A stretch of 64,000 bases of DNA, taken from positions 120,423,000-120,486,999 of the forward strand of contig CM041776.1 of assembly GCA_023374045.1 (NCBI GenBank). The letters are read 5' to 3'. Each line of letters starts with the position of its first letter. Position 1 is the first letter of the stretch. The DNA comes from Limonium bicolor. Its lineage: Eukaryota; Streptophyta; Magnoliopsida; Caryophyllales; Plumbaginaceae. Below, piece by piece: positions 33,440-43,309 of this stretch. A model generated the notes under the pieces. The model had not been told where the DNA came from, searched no databases, and was given only the letters and a program-made list of their open reading frames with translations. The translations under genes and the position numbers were made by a program.

Positions 33440-36400
33440 TAAATTATAATACACTGATCCGATCTTTTCGCCCTCCCGCCCAGTTTCTCATCAATCAAAT
33501 CGCGATTGTTCCCCTACCACAAATGCTCTCTGTAAACACGCTAAGCTAGATCTCAATCCAAACCATCCCAAATTAAATTTCATTTCGATTCCGCCGTGGC
33601 ACGCCTCTTTTCTTCCCTTTTCTTCTATATGCTCTCGCCATCTTCACTAGCTTCTAACATTTCTCTGCAACCCGGCGGCCAAACTGTTGATGCATGCATG
33701 CGTCGATATCAATCATCGACGCCTCGAGCTCTCTCGCTATCGGTAATATTATTGAGCTGCGAACACATATATGCCTATCGATCCTTTCGTTTCATATATA
33801 TACTCTTCAATAATTAATTTTGATTTTGCAAATCGCACGGACAGGGAACAGACCCCTGTTGCACGCACGGCGGCGTCTGGATTAATTACAACCGGCCCCA
33901 AGTAGCGAAAGGAACAACATACATGCGCCCTAGATCTGTCGGCTCTATTCTTGTGCTGATGAGGTAATTTTGCAAACCGAACTTCTTAATCAGGAAAAAT
34001 ATACATGCTCTGTTTGTTTGGGATTAAGGATTAAGGCGTCTGTTTATTTGTGATTAAGGCGTGAAATATATTGTGTGTGTATTGTTTGGGAATAATTTTG
34101 CATGCAAACAAACTGTGGCGCGCGCATTTGTTGTTAACCTATGTGTGCTTGCAAACCAAACTTGTTAATCGGGAACATATATACTCTGTTTATCTGTTTG
34201 TTTGGGATTGATTAACGGCGTGAATAAAGTGTGTACGTGTGTTTGGGAATAACTTTGCATGTAGACCAATGGACTCGCGCTCTGGTTTTTACTATATATG
34301 TGCTGATTGTTGTTAATCAAGCGTGTTTGTTGTAGTATATATGTGTTAATTTTTACTTGTTGGTACAATTAATGGACTTGGGAATTAATGTGTAATATAA
34401 TGCGTTTCGGCATGCATACAAATATAGTATATATGGCGAAATTAATTTGGTTAGATGATTATAGGGTGTATTAATTAATGCTATATAATATATTATAGTA
34501 TAACCTAGGGTGTAAATATTAGATGACTATATGATGTATTAATTAGTTACAAAGACATAGCATTACGGCAGCTTGCTTGACGTATTCCCCTTCCCCATAT
34601 TGCTTTTACCTTAACATCCACCCAGAAGTTTATCTACGTTTCTACCAATACCAACATCAAAAACTTTTAAGTTCCTTCACATTCTTCTCAGATTTGTTAT
34701 CCGGTCAAGCTAGGCATTCCAATTAACCCTCTAATGTTTTGGAAATCTATATGACCACCATTGGCCATATTAGAGACCTCTAGCGCTACTTACAGCTTCT
34801 TAATTTCTTGTAGTTATTATTTTAGTATCGCTTTACATTTTTTGACTAGCGCCTACGACCTTCGATCGTCATCAACCTATAATAAAAAAAATTGAACTCG
34901 GACGGGCCCACCAACTTTATTTTCCTTCACGACCTTTCTTCTCTCCTTTTCGATTCCTTTAGTCACCTCTGACTAGTATGTATGCTGTAGAAGCTTCAGT
35001 AGACCGAGCAATCAGAACTGGACAGCACTGAAACATCATAGAGAAAATCGGATAAAAAGTGAGACGAATTTGGCCGATGTAGACGGTTACTACCTCTGTT
35101 GAAGATGAAAGTACCGACGATCATGATGATTCTTCTACTGATACAAAAGAGACAGAAGAAGAAAACACATGGTACAAAAGAGACAGAGGCAGATATAGAT
35201 GAAAAGATGAATGAGAACTCAGAAACAGAGAGGTTGAAGAAATTGACTAAATAGTTAAGTGAGGCTGCCACGAAGTAGAGTCCGGTGGCGATTAACGAAT
35301 TACCGGCATACTTCATAACCTTGAATGAAGAAAACGGTTTTCTAGAATAGTGGTATCAGGAGGATAAGAGGAAACTTAGTCAATTATATGGTGGCATGGG
35401 GGACTATATGAAGATAAAGTGGTACCACATCTCCCGGTTGATGAGTTTCATGACTTATGGATGGAAACGGAGGTGGAGAAGGTAGACACTTCTCCATCTT
35501 CAGTTTGGATTGGATTCGCATCTTCTTTCAGTTTTGAACATCGATAGGTCGGAGAATCTTCAAACACTTGGACATGAATGTCTGTAGATTGCATGCAGTC
35601 AATTGGAATACTAGCCACACATTGTTGATGTGGGGTGCATCATACCTTTTAAAAAAAACTAGATGAAAAACTCTTGGCAATTAAAAAGATTGAGAGATTC
35701 CCCCTAAGTATGATTCCCCCTAAGAGTATCTGCCTCTGTCTCTTTTGTATCAGCAGAAGAATCATTATGATCGTCGGTACTTTCATCTTCAACAGAGATA
35801 ACAACTGTCTTAGCGAATTGGAAATTTCTTCTCAGGTACGTATTATAAGTACTTTTGTGTTTGAATTGGTGATTTTAATTATTTGCGCATGTTTGGATAA
35901 GTTTAAATGGTGTACTTAATCGCTTTTATAATTCTGTTGTGCAGCTTGTTGATTTCTTCTCAATACTTATTCACAAGCCGATCGATCTGAAGTTTGTCAA
36001 TAAGGAGTGGGCGTACACATGTGTTTGAATACACTAAATTGATCAGAAGAAGTCATGAGTCATGATCTATATATCTTTTCTTTTTTCAAATGGTTGTATT
36101 GTGCATGTTATGATCGAAGTACTTGAACCATTTTTAGTATTTTGGTTAACTAGCTAGTTACAAATGTTGTAGTTGATCGATACTATATACACTTAATCGT
36201 ATGTGTGCTATATTGCAAACAAAGTACTAATGTTGTTGATCTATTAATTAAAATTCTCCAGTTTGGTTGATATGGTATATTCAATACAAACAGGTTTTGA
36301 ATGATTTTGTGATTTTAATTTTGTGTTATGCGCAGGGTAATAAATTGTATAAAAAATAAAAAGATAAAAAAAAGGACCATATAAGAAACACTTATACATA

Positions 36401-36487
36401 TAAGCGTTTCTTATACTCTCGCGCCAAATGACATAAAGAACGCTTATATTGATAAGCATTTTTTATAAATATTCATAAAGAACGCTT
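33440..36487. other. CACTA interior, no recognisable gene
   Basis: It holds a GC-richer segment (33460-33960) with CT-rich text, a degenerate duplication of about 180-190 bp (33966-34140 and 34150-34330, anchored by GCAAACC and TCTGTTTGTTTGGGATT), and a 60-bp inverted duplication (35096-35155 with 35735-35794). Open frames are short (106 codons or fewer) and match no family I know. Captured host fragments are possible but unproven. Confidence 0.4.
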
Positions 36488-36492
36488 ATAAT
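36488..36492. repeat. Target-site duplication ATAAT of Alk-2, left copy
   Basis: ATAAT is identical to 50975-50979 and directly borders both LTRs. Confidence 0.92.
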
Positions 36493-36972
36493 TGAAATAC
36501 CCCAAACCTTAGTATGTTGTTTAAACATTTAAATATGGTATATTAAGACTAAAAAGAGTCTTAGAAACATTAGTAAACAATTTAAACCATAGAAAATACA
36601 AATAAATACCTTAAGGTCAATAAAGGCTAAAATGTGCTCTAAGCTTGGGATAAGCTTGGTTAAGACCTAGTGAGCTTACCAAGACCTTATTTATATATTA
36701 ATGAACATATTAAACCAATTACCAAAGAAAACCAAGCTTGAAAACAAGTTAAAACACAAAATGTGCTTTAAGGAGTCTTAAAGCACATTTTTGAAAAATT
36801 GTCTTGTAAATGAGTTTTGAATGGCCAAATGTTCATCATTACTCTTTAATTAACATGTGTACTACTTAGTATCACATTAGGAAGTCTAAATCAATGGGAA
36901 ATCAAAAATTTCACATCTATGTGCCTTGTTTTTATGAATAGTAACTAAAATAAGCTAGTTTGTAACATATGT

Positions 36973-36981
36973 CAATATAAG
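36973..36981 (+). promoter_or_regulatory. TATA-like element of the Alk-2 LTR
   Basis: CAATATAAG at offset 480, matching the stronger TATATAAG of the Alk-1 LTR. Confidence 0.4.
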
Positions 36982-38754
36982 TAATTTAATTGGTCAACAA
37001 AGACTAAAACACCCCTTACTACTTAATGGGGGCCGGTTTTTATAAGGGTGAGTCATCTCCCCCTTGTTAGTTTATCAAGTAAGCAAAATTAATAAAGTGA
37101 GTCACTATTTACTTTAACTACAAATATCTCCAAAAGTAACTCAAACTTCATTCTCTCATTTCCCTCTTCATTTCCCACGTCTTTAACCTCTCTTATTCAT
37201 TCTCCATTCACAGTTTTGCAATAGTACCACACACAAATCCATCTTTGACCTCTTATATCTCCTAGCTCACTTTGCCAAATCAAGAACAAAGACCACCACT
37301 CTTCTAGTCTCATCAAGCTCTTCATTCCTATCTTCTCAAAATTCCAAGAGCTCCATTTCAGTGCCAAGAGGAATCTCCATGGGAGGAGATTGAGCTCATC
37401 TTTTCACATATTATTGTTCTCCTTTGCTTCTAGGTAAGGAAACTCAAATAAAAACTTCATTTCCTTCTTGTTTTGATGTTGACTGAGAATCACCATTGAT
37501 GGGGTTCTTTATATTGCTTTGTTATAGCTTCATTTCAACCTTTCATGGACTAGGTGGAGTCCTCTCTTGCTACATATCTAAACTCTCCTTCATATCCAAG
37601 GTAAAACAATCACATAAATGTTCTAAGACAATATGTGTATTTAGGGTTTACAATGAGATGAAGCATAAAGCTTGTATACTCATTTTATCATTTGTATAAT
37701 GTTTAGAAGTTGACAAGCAACTAAAGCCTTGCCGATTTTAATCAAGGAAACAAGAAAGAAGTTGTGAGGAAAAGAGGTAAATATGCTAATCTAATGTAGT
37801 TTAATGTCTTAGGAGAAATGAGCCTATATTTCTTGTTAAAACTACTTAAAGAGCCAATGGTGAATGACTTAGTAAAATGCTCTCTAGGATACTATTAAAG
37901 GGCATATGTGTTGTTGTATGTATTTGCAGGTCAAAGGCAAATATAATGTGGGAAATTCAGTGTTTATGGTTTGTGCAATTTAAGGGCCTAAGAGCCATGT
38001 TATTTAAGGGCCTAAGTGCCAAGCAATTTAAATTATGCACTATATTGTGATGTAGTGTTAAATGAGTGAAGTTTTGTGTACAAGAATGTTCTTAATGGAT
38101 TTTAGTGCTCTTGGATGTTTAATGGTGAAAACAATGTGTTTTGGCTTGGTAATGTTCTAGGAGAACCCATGTCGAAATTTAGATAATGTATAAGAAGTTT
38201 TAGGTGTTTAAAATGAGTTTTGGGGAGTAAGGAAGTGTTTTGAAAGGTTAAGTGTTCTACTAGTGAAAGAAACATGCATTAAGGTATTCTAAGATGTAAA
38301 AAGGACTTAGGAAATGTTCTAGAGGATTTAGTATGCAAATGAATGTTTTGGGATACTTCAAGATCATGGTGAGATTGTGTTTAGGACTTGTGCAATGTTG
38401 GTGAATAAGGAAGAAGTGATTTGTTGCATGGAGGAGCTATAAACTTGTAGAGATATTCAAGGAGTTTGGTTAGGAAGAAAAGATGCTTGGGAGATGATGT
38501 TGTAGTGGTGAGAAAACATTGGGAATAGTGGAAGTTATAGGTATGAAACACCACATAGAAACTTAGTGAAAAACATTACAAGTGTAAACCTTTTTATAAG
38601 AATTTGTGTAATGCTTGAGGAGGATTTTAGTGAATGGTTTAGGGAGTTTAATGGAGGTCTTAAGGTGTGTTTGAAGTGCCCAAATAAGGTTAGAACATAC
38701 TAGGATATATGAGGTGAAGTTTGGAGTTAAATGGGCAATTAAAAACAAGGGTCT

Positions 38755-39165
38755 GGAGCAGACCGACCTTGGAGACCGGACCTGCAAGGTCGGTCGAGCC
38801 CAGTTTACCCTGTGAGAAATGGTCTCTGGAATGGACCGACCTTGGGGACCGGACTTGCAAGGTCGGTCGGGCATGGATTTTTAGTACGGATTGAGTCTCT
38901 GGAATGGACCGACCTTGGGACCGGACTTACAAGGTCGGTCATGCCTAAATTTTTGTACGTAAGTGAGTCTCGGGAATCGACCGATCTTGCGACCGGACTT
39001 GCCAAGATCGGTCGGGCCTGAGTTTTCAAAGGGGAAAAAAACTCTAGGGAATAGACCGACCTTGTGGACCGAACTTGCAAGGTCGGTTGGAGTAGAATTT
39101 TTAACGGTAATGTGTTCTGGAATGGACCGACCTTGTGTAAGGTCGGTCGGTAAGGTCGGTCGGAC
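38755..39165 (+). repeat. Hairpin array in the Alk-2 5' LTR (6 units, ~71 bp)
   Basis: Each unit holds GACCGACCTTG ... CAAGGTCGGTC, an 11-bp inverted repeat with a loop of about 13-16 bases. The fourth unit has GACCGATCTTG with CAAGATCGGTC, a compensatory change in both arms. The 3' LTR has the same array at 49195-49610. Confidence 0.88.
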
Positions 39166-40050
39166 CAAAATTGTTAAAAAAAACAAACAAGAGTGGCTTA
39201 AGTAGTTAACCCTAGGGGGTATAATGTAGGTAATCAAGGATAAGTTTGGGCATTAAAACATGTCATATAACCATGTAAAATGCTTAGTAATATTCAAAGT
39301 TAAGCAAGTAAATTGACCGACGTTATTAATCATGTATAGGAGTGACCTACGGTGGAAACCAGTCGAAGCAAGGACCAAGGTATGGTTTTCTTGCAGTCTG
39401 TTGCCTACCGGTTTACACCGGCTTGTGTGTTGTTTGTTTTTCTGAGTGTTTATGACGTTATAAGACTTAAATCATGTAATGAGTTTACAGTTGTTCATAT
39501 TATTGTATTGTTAAGTGTGACTCATACCCCTTGTGTGTGACTAACAAGACTTAACCACATGCTGTGATTTGTTATCGAGTTCCAACAGTGAACTTCTAAC
39601 GAGTGTTAACTGGGGGTGAGGAATCCGGTTGTCCGGTCACGCGTGTAAGTATAAGAGTAGATATCTGTATCAGATTCGACTCTTATGATGTTAAGATTGT
39701 TCTCCTTTATTTGGCGTTCGATCTCCCGCTAGCTTCCTCCAAAGCTTACCTATTCTGACTTATGATCGGTTTAGTGGGAACATGTGTTTGTGTGGTGTTT
39801 CGGGTCACAATATCCGAACCATCTGTGACTAAGTTACTCGTTCGGCTAACAGAACGGTAATGAGTGTGTGTAACAAGCTTAACATGAGGGTGAACCATTC
39901 TCTAGGCTTCTTATGTTGATTAACCTTCTTGGTTTGTTGTTATGGAAAGTGTACTCACTATGTATGTGATGTTGTGCTATGCAATATTGTTGCTATGCCA
40001 TATGTATGTTATATGTTAAAATGAATGCCATGTCATCATGACAATTAGTT

Positions 40051-40137
40051 GCGCGTATCCCGGTAGCCGATGGCTGCGTGTTAACCATACCAGCCAAGGG
40101 TTGCTGACCCCCTCGGGGGTTCTATTTTTTACTGCAG
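40051..40137 (+). promoter_or_regulatory. Stem-loop, C/G hairpin and 3' splice-site-like motif, Alk-2 5' LTR
   Basis: CGCGTATCCC pairs with the GGGCTGCGCG block (intact in the 3' LTR at 50508-50517; one base shorter and varied here). CCCCCTCGGGGG follows at 40108-40119, then a T-rich tract and TGCAG ending at 40137. Confidence 0.5.
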
Positions 40138-40425
40138 GATGAGGATCGAGGAAGCGGAATGGCTATAGATTCTAGGCTGCAGAAATACTTTTGGTTATTT
40201 TGGATGTTGAGCCCGGGATGCGCCTGTGCTCCCGTGGCGTTATATTTTGGTACTGTTTGTGTTACAATGACGGTCGTTTACAGTTGACAGTGGAGTTCAT
40301 GTGTACAGTTAACAGTGACGGTTTGTATTAAATACTCGGTATGTTGGTTATGTATATTTGGTTATTGTTACCTAATGCTCGGGAGTCTGATCATCAGACC
40401 GGTACACTTGTATTTATTCTGCCTA

Positions 40426-40447
40426 GTTAACCACGTGGGTGGTTAAC
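40426..40447 (+). promoter_or_regulatory. Palindromic G-box near the LTR end
   Basis: GTTAACCAC and GTGGTTAAC flank a short centre and include CCACGTGG, a G-box core bound by plant bZIP and bHLH factors. Related LTRs keep it (LARD-B about 15808, LTR-C about 23829). In the Alk-2 3' LTR the centre is changed to CGTCGG while the arms stay intact. Confidence 0.4.
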
Positions 40448-40532
40448 GGCATTGTAGCACCGAATCGTTTAGTTGTTTTTCCGCTGCGATTTCAGTTATT
40501 GTTAAGTGTTTAGTAGGGGTGTTACAAAAAAG

Positions 40533-40544
40533 TGGTATCAGAGC
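40533..40544 (+). promoter_or_regulatory. Primer-binding site of Alk-2 (tRNA-iMet)
   Basis: TGGTATCAGAGC, 6 bases after the LTR end. Its second half forms a hairpin with CGCTCTGAT at 40551-40559 (loop AAGTAT). Confidence 0.93.
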
Positions 40545-40746
40545 GAAGTATCGCTCTGATGACTAGAATACCGAGCTTAGGAATATACCGAGTTAGGAAA
40601 CCTAACCGCAGATACCTAAGTGAGCAGTTATGTAAAGGTTAACCACTAACTAAGTGTGGAGATACCTTGTTGTCGGGAAGACGATTCAATCGTTGGAACC
40701 AATAAGCGTGCAAGCACAATGCTAATGAATGTTCGTGTGAATTCAG
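40545..40746 (+). other. Untranslated leader of Alk-2
   Basis: About 200 bp between primer site and gag ATG. It ends GAATTCAG directly before the ATG, which could be a splice acceptor for a leader intron starting in the LTR (inference). Confidence 0.5.
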
Positions 40747-41414
40747 ATGTCAGGTAGACCGCGAGGTCGAGGCCGCGGGCGCGGCATTGGTGACACCGGT
40801 AACCAGGGGGAGAACCCTACGACGCAAGTCATGGCCGACGCTGTTGCGGCCGCCGTAGCCTAGATGGTCCCACAATTAGTGGCTGCAATTCAGCAGGGGC
40901 AACAGCCCGAAGTTCAACCACCACCGCCACGAGAGACCAATTGGGTCAAGGTGTTGGCAGATCTGAGACCCCCGTCGTTTCATGGGGAGACCGACCCACG
41001 TAAGCTGGAGGCATACATCTCCGAGTTGGAGACCGCCTACGAGACCTTGGATGTGCCTGCTGGGGCCAAGGTCCGTCTTGCCGCTTACTACCTGAAGGGT
41101 TCGGCACAAAGTTGGTGGAAGCTTGTGAGAGAGGACCGGATGGCGGATCCTCAGTTTGGTTGGAGAGAGTATACGGCTCTGCTGCGAGCCAAGTATTATC
41201 CTGTGCATGTGCAAGAGGCCAAGCGCCTAGAGCTGGATAGTTGAGGCAGGGGGATAAGATGTCGGTCGATGACTACTACACCGCCTTCACCGGCCTTATC
41301 CACCTGTTACCGGACCTGGGATACTCGAACCGGGTGTTGGTGTACCGTTTCTACAACGGTCTCAGCCACCGTCTTCGCTATGGGATGGGGCCAGCTGAGT
41401 ATACTACCTTGCAG

Positions 41415-41517
41415 GTAATTAGAATACAGTGTGATGTGAATAAGTGTAATCCATAAGTGAATATTAATGTGAGTTATGAGTATGTTTTGCGGGGCATGAC
41501 TGACATCCTAAATCCAG
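41415..41517 (+). other. Intron 1 in gag of Alk-2 (103 bp, phase 0)
   Basis: The donor CAG|GTAATT and acceptor AATCCAG|GAG join TTG CAG to GAG TGC TAT CAT. A CTGAC branch-point-like motif lies about 16 bases before the acceptor. Without splicing, the gag frame ends after 14 further codons. Confidence 0.75.
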
Positions 41518-41779
41518 GAGTGCTATCATGCCGCTGCCAAGGTTGAGATTACCGTCCGTCTGAGGGACGAGGAGAATGCGCACAAGCGCAAGGCCACGAG
41601 TGAGGGCCAGAGTCCGCAGGGGTACGGGGGAGGAAAGAAGAAGAAGAAGCCTTACCCCCAGCCCCAGAAGAGTCAGCACCAGGGTGACAAGGGCCAAGCC
41701 CAAACCACCACAGCTCAGGAGCCACTGAAGCTCACATACGCATATGCGGCAAAACCCCTACACTCTTACCCGCCTAAGG

Positions 41780-41862
41780 GTAATTATTTAATCATGTGTG
41801 TCAAGTTGAAGTGTATGTTGTTAAATTATGAAGTAAGTATTGATTGTGTACTGTGATAGCAG
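41780..41862 (+). other. Intron 2 in gag of Alk-2 (83 bp, phase 1)
   Basis: The donor AAGG|GTAATT and acceptor GATAGCAG|CT restore GCT AGC ACG GGA ahead of the zinc knuckles. Stops occur inside the intron. Confidence 0.72.
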
Positions 41863-42204
41863 CTAGCACGGGATCTGGACCGGAGCGCCACTACTACTGT
41901 AAGTGGTGTAACGGAGACCACCCCGGCAAAGACTGCAAAGGAAATGACATGCAGTGTCACTACTGCGAGAAGTGGGGTCACCGTGACTATGAGTGTTACC
42001 GGAACCCCAATAGCAGAGTCAACAAGCCCAAGGAGCAGTGGAAGGGTAAGGCCACAGCGACCATCGATGGCCTGAAGTCGGCTAACCAGCCACCCACAGA
42101 TCAGAGGAACACTGATTCCCAGAAGGGGAAAGGGTCGGGACCTAGTAAGGCCGCCCTGAATGTGGTGGACCAGTCTGAGGCGCCAGGACCCTCTTCTAGA
42201 CCAG

Positions 42205-42349
42205 GTACCGCCTAAACTGTTGAGTGAAATAAGTGATTGCATACCGCATTACATGCATGTGTGTTAGTGAGTCCAAGTGTACTACCATGTGAGTAAAGAA
42301 TTAAAGTATAATGTGAAAATCACCTAAAATAGGTAATTTGGAAATCTAG
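42205..42349 (+). other. Intron 3 between gag and AlkB of Alk-2 (145 bp, phase 1)
   Basis: The donor ACCAG|GTACCG and acceptor AATCTAG|GAACC restore GGA ACC TTC AAT and continue straight into AlkB-type sequence. The unspliced frame stops after three more codons (TAA at 42213-42215). Confidence 0.7.
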
Positions 42350-43089
42350 GAACCTTCAATATTTGTTATCCAATCCCACCCACACCAAACCCTGAAGAAA
42401 TCACTATCAGCATCACCGACTTCCTAATGGAGCAATGTTAGGTCATCCAACCAGGTATGATACTCTTAAATGGATACCTGACACCGGAAGCACAAATCCA
42501 CATCATCAGATGATGCAATGAACTGGGAGCAACACCCGGAGGATTCTACACACCCAAATACCCGAGTGGATCGAGAATGAAATTGAAGATGATGTGCATG
42601 GGTAAGGACTGGAATCCTAACACCAAGACATATCAAGAAGTGCGAGCCGAAGATGGAGCAACTGTACCGAAGGTACCTGAGGAGTTCCTTGCGGTCGTTA
42701 ACCACGCCGTGGGAATTGCTCAGCAAGTTGAATCAGATTCAATACCAAGTGTTAAAGCAGATTTATGTATTGTGAACTTCTACCAGAAAGGTGGACGGTT
42801 AGGTTTACACCAAGATAAGGACGAGTCACCCGAGTCTCTAAGTAAGGGAGTGCCCGTGGTGTCTTGGTCCATTGGTGATACCGCAGTGTTTGTATATGGC
42901 GAGCAGAAGCGTGCTGATCTCGCAAAGAAGTTAGTGTTGAAATCAGGAGATGTGTTAATCATGGGTGGGCAATCAAGGATGCTATATCATGGCATCAAGA
43001 AGATCAAACTGAATACCGCACCATCGACAGTGATCAATGCCACACACATGAAACCCGGACGTTTAAATTTGACCTTCAGACAGTTTTAA
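42350..43089 (+). pseudogene. AlkB/ALKBH1-type 2OG-Fe(II) dioxygenase domain of Alk-2
   Basis: The domain reads from TFNICYPIPPTPNPEEITI through GMILLNGYLTPEAQ, the substrate lid region GGFYTPKYPSGSRMKLKM, and the jelly-roll core. Counting from the Met at 42577, the iron ligands are H78 and D80 (LHQDKDE) and H138 (YHGIKK); R162 and R168 in GRLNLTFRQF fit the 2-oxoglutarate-binding arginines. GDVLIMGGQSRMLYHG is the typical AlkB block. The pattern is close to plant ALKBH1-type proteins, enzymes that remove methyl groups from nucleic acids. Two stops (42439, 42511) fall upstream of the core, both explainable as C-to-T changes. Substrate (RNA m6A, DNA 6mA, m1A/m3C or tRNA) cannot be read from the sequence. 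Confidence 0.9.
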
Positions 43090-43309
43090 AGCCTTGTATA
43101 ATTATGTAATGTGTTAAGCCAGTTGTATATTAAGAATGCTATATCTAGCTAAGTTTACAATGTAATCGACTTGTGATGTGAAAGGAGTGATAATCAATAA
43201 AGTGGAGTTGTTCGAAAGTATATCTACCGTGTTGTTACCAAATACTTATAAGTTGCCAATGAATTAGGCTGTGCACTCGGAACGGGAGGTATACTGGGCG
43301 TTTGTAATG
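43090..43309 (+). other. Spacer between AlkB and protease in Alk-2
   Basis: AT-rich, non-coding, homologous to 99-295 of Alk-1. The acceptor-like ACAG of Alk-1 reads AATG here. Confidence 0.5.

Larger units (their letters stand above)
36493..40526 (+). repeat. 5' LTR of Alk-2 (4,034 bp)
   Basis: TGAAATACCCC to GGGGTGTTACA, followed by the primer site. The interior holds a TATA-like CAATATAAG (36973-36981), donor-like CCAAGGTAAAAC near 37600, acceptor-like TTTGCAGGT near 37927, a hairpin array (38755-39165), a stem-loop and C/G hairpin with CAG (40051-40137) and a palindromic G-box (40426-40447). No protein-coding gene. Confidence 0.95.
40747..43089 (+). pseudogene. gag-AlkB fusion gene of Alk-2 (4 exons, three nonsense mutations, one 1-nt deletion)
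   Basis: Start ATG (MSGRPRGRGRGRG, an Arg/Gly-rich N-terminus) at 40747. Exon 1 40747-41414 holds the Gag core (FHGETDPRKLEAYISELE, SAQSWWKLVR). Exon 2 41518-41779 is Lys/Gln-rich. Exon 3 41863-42204 carries two zinc knuckles: CKWCNGDHPGKDC (CX2CX3HX4C, atypical) and CHYCEKWGHRDYEC (canonical CX2CX4HX4C). Exon 4 42350-43089 encodes the AlkB domain. Introns are GT-AG with phases 0, 1 and 1; restoring one base deleted near 41236 gives 669+262+342+740 = 2013 nt, exactly 671 codons including the stop. Stops interrupt at 40861 (TAG), 42439 (TAG) and 42511 (TGA). Gag packages the RNA; the fused oxygenase would thus be carried into the particle (inference). Confidence 0.8.

Noticed and set aside
38755..39165. 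Regularly spaced palindromic repeats resembling a CRISPR array
   Set aside because: They lie in a eukaryotic LTR, units including spacers are homologous to each other, and no cas genes exist. It is a minisatellite with hairpins.
38563..39237. Open frames of 90-118 codons on both strands around the Alk-2 hairpin array
   Set aside because: They arise from repeated units read in several frames, with repeated RSVG or RPTL motifs and no conserved start. The same happens at 49004-49675.
42577..43089. AlkB as an independent host gene into which the element inserted
   Set aside because: It sits in the same place in two separate elements, is phase-matched to gag by an intron, and lies within intact LTRs and target duplications.
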